Assembly (NCBI GenBank): GCA_013115135.1
Contig: JABANP010000045.1
Coordinates: 62,001-126,000 of the forward strand
From: Perkinsus olseni
Lineage: Eukaryota; Perkinsozoa; Perkinsida; Perkinsidae
DNA length: 64,000 nucleotides
Direction of reading: 5' to 3'
In this document: piece by piece, positions 31,031 to 43,817 of the stretch
Layout: each line of letters opens with the position of its first letter
How positions within the stretch are numbered: the first letter of the stretch is position 1
Notes under the pieces: model-generated
What the model saw: the letters and a program-made list of their open reading frames with translations, nothing else
The model's database searches: none
What the model was told of the DNA's origin: nothing
Program-made: the position numbers and the translations under genes

Positions 31031-32569
31031 TCAATGAGTGGAGGAACGGGCGAATATCTTCTGTATCTCTTCCAAGGTCTTCCCCTTCGTCTCGGGTACA
31101 AAGAACCAGACAAACACGGCAAGAGCAACACCAACACAAGAGAAGAACCAAAAGACGGCTTGCAAGGAAGTACCGTTCACTGCGGGGGTGAGGCACTCGA
31201 TTAGTATGAAAGCTGACAACCAGTTAACAGTCGTAGCCATGCTAGATGCCAGACCACGGACCTCATCGGGAAAGAGCTCGGCTGAGAGCATCCATCGTAT
31301 TGGACCGACTCCCGTGGCCATTGTTATTTGAACAATATAACAGGCTAATACAGGTAACCATGATAGATTAGTAGCTGTACCATCACGATCTAAATAGAAG
31401 AACAAACCCAATAGAAACTGCCCAACAGCCATACCAAGGCCACTCCACAAAAGCAATGGTCGTCTTCCTAGACGATCAACCAAGAAGCATGCAACAAGAT
31501 TCGATACAGCCGTAACGAGTTGCACAGTTAGAGACATCAAATCAGCATTGCTCAGTCCAGCAAGCTGGAAGAAACTAGTTTGATAGAACGCAAGGGCATT
31601 GAGACCTATAAACTGAGCAAAAGAATGAACAGCACAGGCGATGATACATTGACGTTTGCATGAAAAGAGTAGCTTTAGTCTATCCTTGAATGGCATGTTG
31701 TTACTGCCATTCTCACCACTACGACTCGCTGAAACATCTGCCAGCACCTTCACTTCAGCGGCCAGTTGCTTGTCATCTATTGGTAAACCACGGACTGCGA
31801 CAAGAGAGTTCTTTGCCTCATCCAGTCTACCCCGCGTAGCCAACCAACGTGGGGTTTCGGGTGACAGAAACATGGCGAAAAACAAGAGCCCACTCGGTAT
31901 CATGCAGTAGTAAGATAGAGCCCTCCAGTCACAGAAAGTGGTAGAAGTTGCAGCAGGGTCAGACGAGTCAGCACCAGTTCGAGTTCCCATGCCAATGGCA
32001 TAAACCACACAAGCACCCAAAGCAAAGCAGAGTTGATTGCCTGCACCAAGCACACCGCGAAGGTGAGTAGGAGCAATCTCACTAATATAAACACCGGTCA
32101 CGAAAGGAGCCGATGCCCATACCCACACCAGCTATGAATCGAAAGACCACGAGTAAAGCTGCACTATTCGCCAGGGCTATGATAAGATAGGATATCGTAC
32201 TGATGGGGAGGATATCATCATTGCATAGCGACGACCAATAGGCTCCGCAATAGGCCCACCAGCCAAAGACCCGACCAATGCACCAAGAGTGAAGACAGCA
32301 CTAAAGAAACTAGAGATAGCAGAGGAATGGAATACATAGAGGTTAGAGCTGGAGCCTATGGGGATGTGCTGACCAGTGGTGGGCGATATCACCGTGTTAC
32401 TCATAGTGTCTATCGTTGGACTTGTGAAGCCAAGGCCAACTCCTGCTATGATGGGAGCCAATAGGCAGGCAAAACAAGAGAGGACAGCACATGCATCCTT
32501 ACCGAGGTATTTTACTACGATAGTGGAGAGTCGATGGCTGATGGGTCTTTTCACGAGGCGCTCTGCCAT
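31031..32569 (-). CDS. MFS sugar porter 9 (one deletion, one insertion)
   Basis: Start ATG at 32569 (MAERLVKRPISHRLSTIVVK). Against the family, one base is missing in the GGGG run at 32204-32207 and one is extra in the AAA run at 32103-32105. Between them about 100 nt of TM3-TM4 are out of frame. The net change is zero and the corrected protein is 512 aa. Motifs: GGPIAEPIGRR, PETPRWLATRGRLDEAKNSL, VDRLGRRPLL, GVGPIRWMLSAELFPDEVRG and VPETKGKTLEEIQKIF. No introns. Confidence 0.83.
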
Positions 32570-33374
32570 TCATAAAAGGTATCTATTACTGGGGCAACAC
32601 GAGTGCATTGAGATTGGGGATTGTGGCGCGAAGAAACGTTGCACGAGTTTTTCGAAGAAAAGTCTCGAACTGCCTGGGGCCTGCGTGCAGCATGGGGACA
32701 CCATTGTGCGAATGGTCGGTGAACAACCGCATGACAATCAGTGTAACGTGGCATCGAATTGCTGCTCATCGGGCATATCAAGTAGAGCAGCGCTAACGAT
32801 GGTTTTCCAGGTGGTGAGCATGTGTCTGCGTCATTGAGTTCGAATTTAAGACCGATCGCAGCTGTCCATCTAGGACAGAGTCAGCCATTTGTAGCAGTCT
32901 ATCTCCCCATGCGGGATGCGCTGGGCTGGTCGAGCACCCCTGGGGCTTCTTCTGAACCGTCTTAGTACCACAATGCCGAGGTTTCGACCTCTCAGAAAAT
33001 TTCCCTCGCAAGCTGATGCGGAGAGCCTACGACGAATATCGGAACGAAACTCGACCAATAAATTAATGAAACGCCTCTCCACCAACTATGTCCGCTCACC
33101 ATATCGTAATCGAACAATCAATCACTTACGAAAACTTGCTCTGGAAGTTAGGTGAGAAGCTATGGGACACCCTCCAACGCACGGATCCAAAATGGAACGT
33201 CCAACCAAAGTGGTTCCACTGAGATGAAGTCAAGCAGAACGTCACTCCTTGAGCCCTATGAAAGCACATCTCCAGGCCAAGCTCTACAACACCGCTTATC
33301 CGAGAATCGTGAGCCTCAGCTGGGCGAATCAACAAATCAAATTATAACTAAAACTACACGAAAGAAGGCAGAGG
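32570..33374. other. Intergenic spacer between porters 9 and 10
   Basis: About 800 bp. The last 65 bp (33309-33374) are close to identical with 37452-37517 upstream of porter 12's stop. They mark the 3' edge of the porter 10/12 duplication. Nothing else recognised. Confidence 0.5.
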
Positions 33375-34822
33375 CTAATGTATGAAAAGAGCGCGGACCT
33401 CATCCAAGCTCTTTCCTTTGGTTTCGGGGACCATAAGGTAAACAAAAGTGAAAAGCATCGCTGCGATGCAGCCGAAGAACCAAAAGACCGCCTCGATAGA
33501 CGTACCCGATATTGCATATTCGAGTGTGACGAGACACACGCCCGAGCTCACCCCGTTGAAGAGTCCTGACATGCTTGCTGCGAAGCTACGGATTTGGTCA
33601 GGGAAGATCTCCGATGATATCATAAACCGAACTGGGCCACTACCAAAAGCATAGGCGATTTGATAGAGATAAGCCGACACCACAGAAAGCCAGGCCAGAT
33701 TGGATGCAGTTCCATTGCGGTCCATATAGAAATATGCACCCATCACTAGTTGGCTAACCATCATACCGAGGCAGCTCATAAGTAGTAAAGGCCGCCGACC
33801 AGACCGTTCGATAAAACAGCAAGCGACGGCGTTCGCAGCCACCGTAACGAGCTGAACTGTTATGGCCATGATGTCTGGTCTTCCCAGGCGGGCTTTCAGA
33901 AAAATAGATATTTGAAAGAAGGTGGCAACGGACACACCAGTGAACTGCACCAACACATGAATCATGACGGATATCAAGGCTTCTCTCCAGCATAAGATCC
34001 AAGAATGGAAGACACGACGGAGATTATACGTATCAGTCGCAGTGCTGCATAATGCGACAAGTTCCTCACTCAGCTCAGGATCAGTGGGAAGGACGCCTCT
34101 GAGACGAACTAGCACGCGCCGTGCTTCCTCGGTTCTGCCCTTCATAGCCAACCATCTAGGGCTCTCAGGAATGACAAATGGTGTGAAGAGTTGAACACCA
34201 AAGGGTATGGTGCAGAGGAAGGAGACCAAACGCCAGTTGCAGAACACTTTGACGTGACGCCAGGGACACTTGCATCCGTTAAGGCAGCGACGCCGAAGGT
34301 GTAAGTCAGAGCGATGCCAAGCGCGATAGCCAGACTGACGGTTCCACCGAGGACTCCTCTCAAGCGTGTCGGGGCGACTTCTCCGATATATACCGATACA
34401 ACGGCCAAATAGATCCCAACCGCTGAACCATTAACCACTCGAACGATCATGAGGCCATAGATGTTGCTTATGCAGCCCAGTACCACAAAACTCGGAACAC
34501 TGATGACTGATGCTATGAAGAAAGGTGCACGGCGCCCAACGGCGTCGGCCAGAGGCCCTCCTACGAGGGTGCCGATGATGCCACCAACTAACAAGATTGC
34601 ACCGAAAATACTGGACTCTGTCCCGGCCTCCAAAACATGCAAGTCAGAGTCCGTACCGATATCAATATGGTTGCCGGCCGTATCGATGACCGTGTTCCTC
34701 ATCGTATCGATGGTGGGCCCAGTGAAGGCAAGACCAACACCAACAGCTACACCACCAAGCAGGCTGATACAAGAACAGATAATCACGTATAGGTCAGAAG
34801 ATGCGTTGAACGTAGCGAGCAT
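33375..34822 (-). CDS. MFS sugar porter 10 (one deletion); near-twin of porter 12
   Basis: Start ATG at 34822 (MLATFNASSDLYVIICSC). One base is missing in the TTT run at 34248-34250 (TTTT in porter 12). Correction gives 482 aa. Motifs: GGPLADAVGRR, PESPRWLAMKGRTEEARRVL, IERSGRRPLL, GSGPVRFMISSEIFPDQIRS and VPETKGKSLDEVRALF. DNA identity with porter 12 is very high through the gene and its 3' flank. The exception is a patch of about 35 bp (33535-33575) in TM11, which encodes SGLFNGVSSGVCL here and SALGNTVSGFVCL in the twin. The PVRFMISSE motif departs from the PIRWMxxxE of other copies. Confidence 0.85.
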
Positions 34823-35439
34823 GGGAGTTGAGAAGAAGACTGCATAGGAGCGAGATTGAGAGATGGTATACTGAATCGCAAGAGTGACGTGTCACCGCGA
34901 CACATGGTACGGCATAAATCCCAAGTGGTAGGGCTGTAGACGTCAAGACGAGCTGAATCGCGAACCAAGGGGTATGTGCTGCTCTCCCCGAAGATGAACT
35001 CGATACTGTGTGCGTCTGAAAGATTAAGACGAGGCGCCTCTGAATCGATTCAGCGATGAAAATCATGATTCTCGCAATCTTCCAGTGCCTGGAAAAATGT
35101 CACGCATCAGGACGACGCTACGGGACCCTGGGAATGCCATCTGCGTAGCAGGCTGCTTGCAGCAGCAGAGAAGCACCCTGATGGAGGGCAAGTAAGACTG
35201 CTGAAGGTGTACGTTACGGTGGCCTGCCGCAAATACTCTTAATTACACGTCGATAATAGTGATATAATACGCGGTTAACAGGTGACTCCGGACTACGGGC
35301 CGTTTGTAACGACAACGTCATAAAACGCAAGTGACCCCAACAAAGTGAACGCCTATCATTGGTACAGAACCACCACGAAATGTATAGGTGCCGAGCTGAT
35401 AGCCCGGGCACGAAGACCCAAACGAAAAGTAGCTCTTGG
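34823..35439. other. Intergenic spacer between porters 10 and 11
   Basis: The first 30 bp or so resemble the corresponding flank of porter 12 (TGCATAGGAGCGAGATTGA type). Otherwise nothing recognised. Confidence 0.45.
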
Positions 35440-37054
35440 TTAATATGTCGACAAGGGCCCAAGCCCAGTCTTCCACGACGGTACTATGTGCTCCTCCCAG
35501 AGGAGCCTTACTCTACATCGTGATTCGAGCTTTCCCATGCTGTGCGCTTTGACAGGGTGCTCAGCGCGGAACAACAGCTGGACCTCATCCAGAGTCTTGC
35601 CTTTAGTCTCCGGCAGCAACCACCATATAAATACCATCAATACAAATGAGATTACAACGAAGAAAAAAAGACGGCTTGCATGGATGTTGCCTCGATTGCG
35701 TGGTCTAGGGACAGCAGGAATACAGCCGCGAATAACCATGTGGTCATGATGGATAGACTCGACGCCAAACCTCTTGCGTGGTCCGGGAACAGCTCTGCCG
35801 CGAGGAGATATATCAGTGGGCCAAGTCCCAGCGAAAAGGAGAAGTGGTAGACATATGAGCCTACGAGAGACAGCCAAGCCAAACCATTCCCGTCGCCGAT
35901 ACTATCAAGATAAAAATACAGCGCTATGAGGAACTGACCAAGGCCCATACCGAAACTACTGGCCATACCTAATGGACGCCTTCCAAGTCTATCAATGAAG
36001 ATTAAAGCAAGAATATTCCCAGCTAGGGAGGTCAATTGTACTGTAAAAGACATAAGATTAGGGTTCTGTAGGCCGGATCTGATGAATATTGTGGTCTGAT
36101 AGAACACTATGGCACTGAGGCCTGTGAACTGATTCAAAACGGCACAGCAATGGCTATGATAGTTTGCCGCTTACAAGACCATAATACTCTCATTCGCTCA
36201 GTCAGTGACGCAGTTCGTTCTCCAGTCTTCCTCGCCGCTTCTTCAAGAGCCTCAACCTCCTCGGCGATACGCGAGTCAGTGATGGGGACACCTCTGATGA
36301 CTTGAAGTGTCGCCTTGGCTTCATCCAACCTTCCCCTCGTCGCAAGCCACCGGGGAGTCTCGCTCGCGAAGAGCATGATGACGAAGAAAGTAGTCCCGAA
36401 GGGATTATGCAAATGAAGGATAGAACTCTCCAATTCGAGAAGGTCGTTGGAGTGGCGAGGGGTCTTCAGAATTCGCCTGCGTCCGAACACCCATACCGAG
36501 CCCGTAGATGACAATCATACCCACTATTGTTATAAGCTGCGTACAGGAGCCGAAGACTCCTCTGAGATCACTCGGCGATACCTCTTGGATATACACGGCC
36601 CCATTGAATGAGCAGACACCAATAGAGATACCCTCTAGAGCCCGTCCAAGGACCAGCAACCAAGGAGCTTCACCGACCCCAACGATTATATACCCACATG
36701 CACTGGTTGGTGCTGCTAGAAGAAAAGCCATCCTACGGCCCAAGGAGCTCCGTCACAGGCCCACCGACGAGGGAGCCTATCACGGCCCCGAAAGTCACAG
36801 CTGCACTGAAAGAATGCCGACTGAGTGGAGTTGGAGAATACGTGTAAGTTAGTGTTAGATCCGATGTCAATGTGCTGACCACCAGGTGCCTCCATGGTGT
36901 TCCTCATAGTGTCAATAGAGGGACCAGTGAATCCAAAGGCCATCCCAACAGCGAGAGGTGCCAGAAGGGATCCCATCACGTAAAGGATGGATCTGATGTC
37001 TGACCTCGAAACGTCGATGAACGTGATGGGCCTCGGAGAATTACGAACTGACAT
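35440..37054 (-). pseudogene. MFS sugar porter 11 (about six single-base indels)
   Basis: The most damaged copy. Start ATG at 37054 (MSVRNSPRPITFIDVSRSDI). Family alignment needs two bases removed (near 36820 and 36741) and four added (near 36462, 36390, 36138 and the A7 run at 35665). With these the length is an exact 538 codons plus stop. Motifs survive: GRRMAFLL, ASETPRWLATRGRLDEAKAT, IDRLGRRPLG, GLGPLIYLLAAELFPDHARG and LPETKGKTLDEVQLLF. The C-terminal tail is about 45 residues longer than in other copies. Four of the six indels are deletions, unlike the rest of the array. Confidence 0.7.
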
Positions 37055-37517
37055 GTCGAGCGGTGAAGCGATCAACTCCTTCAACCAGTGTGCTATCAGG
37101 CCACGCTTCTGACTCCTGACTTGAACAGCTGCACCACCTCGTGAGCTACCGGCTGAACACCGGCTTTTTACGCAAATCCAAAAGCATCGAAACCCCGTCC
37201 TAACCCTCCTTGGGTCCCAATGGCACTAGATTATCATGTTACGCGGGACTCTCGGTACTAACCGAGCAAGACTGCTGTGGAAAATTGCACGTGATGAGTG
37301 TGAACACTAACGCAACACGCTGCTCGTAGAAGATGGGCTTACCGGGACAAGGGCAAGGCTTAGTCGACCAGCGGAGTGGCGCAGGTTTAACCTCCTGCCG
37401 TAGTGATTTACTTGCAAGTGCTAGGTTACAACCAATCGAATCCAAATATTGTGGGCCTCAGCTGGGAAGAGCAACAAATCAAATTATAACTAAAACTACA
37501 CCAAAGAAGGAAGAAGG
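37055..37517. other. Intergenic spacer between porters 11 and 12
   Basis: The end of this spacer (37452-37517) duplicates the flank of porter 10. The remainder is unremarkable. Confidence 0.5.
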
Positions 37518-38955
37518 CTAATGTACGAAAAGAGCGCGGACCTCATCCAAGCTCTTTCCTTTGGTTTCGGGGACCATAAGATAAACAAAAGTGAAAAGCA
37601 TCGCTGCGATGCAGCCGAAGAACCAAAAGACTGCCTCGATAGATGTCCCCGATATTGCATATTCGAGTGTGACAAGGCAGACGAAGCCGCTGACTGTGTT
37701 CCCCAAAGCTGACATGCTTGCTGCGAAGCTACGGATTTGGTCGGGGAAGATCTCCGATGATATCATAAACCGAACCGGGCCACTACCAAAAGCATAGGCG
37801 ATTTGATAGAGATAAGCCGACACCACAGAAAGCCAGGCCAGATTGGATGCAGTTCCATTGCGGTCCATATAGAAATATGCACCCATCACTAGTTGGCTAA
37901 CCATCATACCGAGGCAGCTGATAAGTAGTAAAGGCCGCCGACCAGACCGTTCGATAAAACAGCAAGCGACGGCGTTCGCAGCCACCGTAACGAGCTGAAC
38001 TGTTATGGCCATGATGTCTGGTCTTCCCAGGCGGGCTTTAAGAAAAATAGATGTTTGAAAGAAGGTGGCAACGGAAACACCAGTGAACTGTACCAACACA
38101 TGAATCATGACGGATATCAAGGCTTCTCTCCAGCATAAGATCCAAGAATGGAAGACACGACGAAGATTATACGTATCAGTCGCAGTGCTGCATAATGCGG
38201 CAAGTTCCTTACTCAGCTCAGGATCAGTGGGAAGGACGCCTCTGAGACGAACTAGCACGCGGCGTGCTTCCTCGGTTCTTCCCTTCATAGCCAACCATCT
38301 AGGGCTCTCAGGAATGACAAATGGTGTGAAGAGTTGAACACCGGAGGGTATGGTGCAGAGGAAAGGAGACCAAACGCCAGTTGCAGAACACTTTTGACGT
38401 GACGCCAGGGACACTTGCATCCGTTAAGGCAGCGACGCCGAAGGTGTAAGTCAGAGCGATCCCGAGCGCCATGGCCAGGCTCATGCTCCCACCGAGAACT
38501 CCTCTCAGGCGTGTCGGGGCGACTTCTCCGATATATACCGATACAACAGACCAGTATATACCCACTGCTGAACCATTAACCACACGAACAAACATGAGGC
38601 CGTAGACGTTGCTTATGCAGCCCAGTACCACAAAACTGGGAACACTGATGACTGATGCTATGAAGAAAGGTGCACGGCGGCCAACGGCATCGGCCAGAGG
38701 CCCTCCAACGAGGGTGCCGATAATCGCACCGACCAACAAAATCGCACCGAAAATACTGGACTCTGTCCCGGACTTCAGAACATGCAAGTCAGAGTCCGTA
38801 CCGATATCAATACGGTTGCCGGTCGTATCGATGACCGTGTTCCTCATCGTATCGATGGTGGGCCCAGTGAAGGCAAGACCAACACCAACAGCTACACCAC
38901 CAAGCAGGCTGATACAAGAACAGATGATTACGTATAGGTCAGAAGAACCGAACAT
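37518..38955 (-). CDS. MFS sugar porter 12 (one frameshift); near-twin of porter 10
   Basis: Start ATG at 38955 (MFGSSDLYVIICSC). One extra A in the run at 38362-38364 (absent in porter 10) breaks VSFLCTIP. Correction gives 478 aa. Motifs as in porter 10: GGPLADAVGRR, PESPRWLAMKGRTEEARRVL, IERSGRRPLL and GSGPVRFMISSEIFPDQIRS. The two twins carry different indels, so each breaks where the other is intact. Last member of the array; the next gene upstream is over 1 kb away. Confidence 0.85.
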
Positions 38956-39968
38956 GAGAGTAAGAAAAAACGCTGCATAGGGGCAAGATTGAATGACGAC
39001 TCCAATGAGCAGAATCCGTTATCGAGCTGTATGAAGCGATAGTAATAGCCGGGGCCGATCCGATAATCAATCGAGCTATTGTCACGCCGTCTAGCACATC
39101 GTGGGGTCTTGGCTCTACTTGCGTCACCTCTGCTTCTGCAAGCACGCATACGCGCTCGCATGCGTGCACGATCTCCGGTGTCACCGGCAACGTCGTTGGC
39201 AGAGGCCCTTTCAAATGAAGTCATGTGGGCTCTGGGCCAGAGCCTCTGGCAACCGTGATCACTATCGGCAGTAGACTCATTCATCGTTCACTCAGGTCAT
39301 GACTGTGGGCGCAGTAGCGGCGAGGAGACTCCTATTAGGATCCTTCCTCAGGAAGAACACAACGAACTCGATTCATGCCCTCCCAACGAAATCCTTATGA
39401 TACAAATGCTGGGAGGGTGTGTTGCTCTGCTCAGACCTACTCGATACTGCGAGAGTCAGCAACCACGCAGTAGCCTGCCGACTGCTAGTTGGTGGCCACC
39501 AACGTTCAGCAGGACAAGAGAGGCTCGTCACAGAAGTTATGATTATTGGCCATATCTATTATTGGTGCCTGGCTAGCTGTAGCGGTGGAATCCATTCAGT
39601 GAACTTTAATTCGGAGTACTGCCAGTATAGTTGCGTTCATCGCGCACTGGCTACTTTCGTGCACTCCTGGTCAGCACGTGATGACTTCGTTCACGCCGAT
39701 TCTTCCGCGCTGGTGGCGCTCATGGTAGCAGCTTGCTTCCATGAGCTTAAATTATCGCTCAGTCGAACGAATTCATAGTCGCTCGACGTGGACCCAACGT
39801 CGAGTGTATAACCGCGCGGTGATTGCCATCCCCGACTTGCCCCACAGACTGATTGAGTACTAACAGCTACCTCCTGCTATTCTGTTAGAAAATAATGCCA
39901 TTGAAAACAGTAAATGTAAGAGCAACAGTGGTGGTATAGACCAGCGTAGACCAGCGTGTACATACAGC
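38956..39968. other. Intergenic, nothing recognised
   Basis: About 1 kb between porter 12 and the SEL1L-like gene. It has a purine/pyrimidine-alternating stretch (GCACGCATACGCGCTCGCAT) near 39142-39165. No gene supported. Confidence 0.45.
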
Positions 39969-42900
39969 TCACTCCGCGGGAGGAGCCACAGCAGCAGCAT
40001 CATCAGCTTGGGGGTCATCTACAACCAGGCGCCGTTGGAGGTCCTCTTCTTCCGCTCTCATGGCCTACAAAATCACAGATAACAATTTAGTGAGATGAGA
40101 CGTTGTTGTTACGAATTTGCCACGAATCAACACCAATAAGGTGAGGGCCACACCACATATCGCTATCAGCCTTAGACGCCTATCAGCAATCAAGGAGATA
40201 GTGAGCTCGTCTCGGGCTGGCAAACTCATATACCTGGGAGACAGGTGTGAGTTGAAGGCCAACTAGAATAGCTTACCATTCTTGCAGTTTGAGGACGACT
40301 CGCATGATCGATACAACAGTACCACCCGATGATGGATGTACCTTCGAATGGAGCATGACACAATTGATTATTATTCGGAGCTATTCGGCTATCACAACCC
40401 ACCTCAAGGCATTTCTCATAGTGCTTGGCAGCCAGTGATAAGTCCATCGGTACTCCTCCGAGTCCCCACTGATACATGAAGCCCACATCGAACCTGATGC
40501 GATCAAGAGTAGTCTCGCGAGTTCTGAGATCACGTCTCGGTCACCAAGCTTACCGCGCCTGGCCTATGAAGGGCTGCATCCATTCCGCGATGACCTGTGT
40601 ATCGGCTGTACGCTTGTAGTGTGACAGAGCACTTGCATAATCAGGTGAGTCCTGAGGACATGGGACTCACTCAGAGCCTGCTGCTGCTACTGGTCGAGCT
40701 CACCTGCTTGTAGTACCGTATTTCTGCAGTCTGGAGCCTCTTAGTGACTTCCCTCTCATCATCCCTCCACTCAGTCAGCGTCTCGGATTCCTTCATCGTG
40801 TCAGCGAGTTCAACTCCGATTCCCCAACCATAATATCTAGGATCCATCCAGTGCTACTTAGCAGTGCTGGGACTGCACATGAACTCACGCGAAGTCACCG
40901 AGCCTTAGTTCGCTGGATGGACTGCCCTGATCTGCGCTCATTTCATAGAACCGCTGCGCCAACACTCTGCCTGACGCGTTGGGTATCTCCAGTGGTGATA
41001 GTAAGCGGATAAGAGACAAGCTTTCCGTTTTGGGCGAGAACACGCCATGCCCGTCCTGAGGAGACGTCGCCAGATCGCAGAGCGGCACCTGGACGCGGTC
41101 GATCATACCTGGTCCGCAGAATCATATTTTTCGGAAGCATCACTCGGGAAGAGTTTAATATGGTCCCGATCCAGTAGATGAGCTAGATTGGATTGGGATA
41201 CTTCATGACCAGCTTCCGCAAGTTGCAGAAAACTTAGCGCACCTGAGGTCGAATGTGGACGAAGATAGCCGACTCTTACACGATCGGCCTACTTGCTCTA
41301 GAGTCCACTGCCTTCTGAGCATAGGCTGCGTCCAAGGTGTCAGTAACCCAATCACCTCTCTCTGCGACCTCCTTCAGTGGAGTTTAACTGCCATCTGGCA
41401 ATCCCTTACCGTACCTGATGTCAACATGATATCCCAACAGGCTGCACGTAGAGCCTACCAACGCCGTTGAGGTGCATGATAGCCAGAGCATATGCTGCTG
41501 GTGTATGGCCACGCTCGAGTGCTTGGGCGTACCACATAAAGGCTGTAGGAAAACTCTGAACCGTACCAGTGCCTGTTGTGGTCATATAGACTCAGTCTTT
41601 CAAGTCCAGAGTCCAAGTCCATCCCACCTGTTAAATAGAGACTGGCCAAGTTGAACATACCATCAGCGGAGCCTTTGATAGCACTCTTGTTGAAGTTGGA
41701 AAATGCATCGTCATATTCCCGAGCCTCAAAGTTCAGGTATCCCAAACCATTGAGACCTAGTGAATGGCAAGAGCTTGACTGTGGCATTCGACGGGCATCA
41801 TCCTACCGAGGGCATCGCCTTGGTCCGCGGCAGCTGAGAAGAAAGCTCTTGCTCTACCGACGTCTGCCTCGACGCCAAGACCGAGACAGTACCTGAAGTA
41901 TACGTGACGACAACCGATATCGTATAGGGGGGGGTGTACATGTATCCAAGCAGTGCCTGTGATTGACCATGATTCTGCGATGCGCCGAGTTCAAGGAATT
42001 TCTTAGCTTCAGAGTAGCTCTGTTGAAACCCCTCAACTCCAAGTAGGTATCTGCAATGAGTGATGCCCTGATGGTTGACGACGAGGTAGCTCACCTCTTC
42101 CCCACTGCGCTGGCTATATTCACATCACCACCGTAAGCGAGTTGCTTGAAGAGTGATATCTCATTAGGGCTCAGACCCTTCTTAGTGCCCGTCTAAAATG
42201 AACAATATCGAGAAAATCCGAAGAGGCCCTGGGCAAGTGTGGCGTACCTCTCCAGCCAAAACGCCTTGAAGATTCAATCGGACCAGTTCCACCGCCTGTG
42301 GTAATCCAGTGGAGTATATATGCGCTATACGCTGGGCAATCTGATAAGCAAGGATTCACGCAGTGGTTAGTGGTCATCGGCGCTACGGACGCAAGAGCGA
42401 ACACTCGCTAGCGGTTGGAAGGCAGGCCCGCTCTACGTTGTAATTGATTTCTCGAGGAGCGGATGGAACGACTACTACTGATGGTGGCACATTACCTCAA
42501 TGTAGTTCATAGCGGCAGTCTCACAATTGCGAGGGACTCCATAACCGAACAAATGACGATATCCCATGGTCATCAACGCACCGGTATGACCGGCAGTAGA
42601 CGAGGCATATCTAATGCGAATACTGTGGAAGGATACTCATCAGTACATCACGCTGCCCACAGGTATAATATGCCCTTGCCATAGTCCTTTTCATGCTCCC
42701 CAGGATTAGTTATGCGATAAGGATCACCACGGTTGTTGGAGTGGTAAAGACCGAGCATGAATCTGACATCGTTATCTACTGTTCGTACAATAATCAACAC
42801 CCCCTCTCACTGAGCATGCGGCTCTCCTTGGTTAGCCGCTAACTCCAACAATTCTGCGCCGCGGGTGCTGTTCAATGGGAGCTGAGTTTGACCTACGAAA

Positions 42901-43514
42901 TGCATTCGATTACCCGCAGGATTATGATGCCCAGAAAAGAGCGCACCTGCGTAGGCCAATGCGGTGAGGTTGCCAGACGATTGGTACAATGCGTAGAACT
43001 TATCGTAGCTCTCTTTGAGGTGGCCGGTGCTGATCAAGAGCATTCACCTCCAGAATTATATCCATATTGGAATACCACCCTAGGGGTGGTATAGAGAGCT
43101 GCCCTACTTGAGAGCATCCATAGCTGCTTGGAAACGGAGCTCCACAGCTGGACCTTCGGATGCCTGCCACGACGACTCGACCCTAGACGTTGAATCCTGA
43201 GATCGAGGGATACGCATCCCGTGGTCAAAACAGAGGAGGGGTAGTAGCAAGCAGACCCCTGGTACCTCTACATGGTCGATTCGCCCGCCATCACCGTTAC
43301 CAGGAGGACCAGTAGGTCAGAGGCTCCGTGGAGGTATCGTCATCGCCTGACAAGGTGTGAGGAATGTGCCACTCCTGTGTGCATTCACCGCGGCATAGCC
43401 ATGATGATTGGAGGCCAATGATGATATACGCGTATTACCGAATATGATGAACTGTAAAACATCCAAAGCGAAAAATGCGAGCAGCATGGCCAGCAGCACT
43501 CCACACTTGCCCAT
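39969..43514 (-). CDS. SEL1L/Hrd3-like ERAD adaptor with Sel1 repeats
   Basis: ER membrane glycoprotein that pairs with the Hrd1 ubiquitin ligase to recognise misfolded luminal proteins. It is built of many small exons; not all joins were resolved. N-terminus: ATG at 43514 with a signal peptide (MGKCGVLLAMLLAFFALDVL). Sel1-type repeats in order: ALAYAGALFSGHH (about 42900), FMLGLYHSNNRGDPYR (42750), ALMTMGYRHLFGYGVPRNCE (42570), GADGMFNLASLYLTGG-like (41650), RVLAQRFYEMSADQG (40960) and FMYQWGLGGVPMDLSLAAKH (40450). The exon at about 42570 matches the distinctive MALGYRYxxGIGVxxSCE segment of SEL1L. A hydrophobic segment (IAICGVALTLLVLIRGKF) at about 40130-40180 is the C-terminal TM. An acidic tail ends in the TGA at 39969-39971. 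Next to EMC6, another ER factor. Confidence 0.78.
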
Positions 43515-43547
43515 CACCCCTCCCAGCAGACCTAAGGAAGCAGATGC

Positions 43548-43817
43548 TCATCCACCGTCATCTATACCGTGCCGAAGTGCATGCCGCAGATGAGTATACT
43601 CGTCGAGCTTCAATGAGGTTTTTCGACGAGATTTTGGTCGTCCTAGCAAGTTTGTCCCATCACCTCGATCTGCCCTATTCCCTCGGTCAACTCGCTCTCC
43701 TGCTTGTCGTCGAGCATCATCCATATTGTCGTTCTCGACCTCACCATCACCATTGGCCTCTCCGTTTGGCCGCCGACGCTGTCTAAGTCCGTCCTGGCCT
43801 CCAGCCGATGGGTCCAT
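43548..43817 (-). CDS. Small open frame upstream of SEL1L-like gene, uncertain
   Basis: ATG at 43817 opens 89 codons: MDPSAGGQDGLRQRRRP, then acidic and basic low complexity, then RPKSRRKTSLKLDEYTHL. No family recognised. It ends 34 bp before the SEL1L start. It could be a separate short gene, a first exon, or chance. Confidence 0.25.
   Translation of the reverse strand: MDPSAGGQDGLRQRRRPNGEANGDGEVENDNMDDARRQAGERVDRGNRADRGDGTNLLGRPKSRRKTSLKLDEYTHLRHALRHGIDDGG

Noticed and set aside
4486..38955. Programmed +1 translational frameshifting in the nuclear genes
   Set aside because: Indels occur in both directions, lie in varied contexts, and differ between near-identical paralogs (porters 10 and 12). 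Assembly error or decay explains them more simply.
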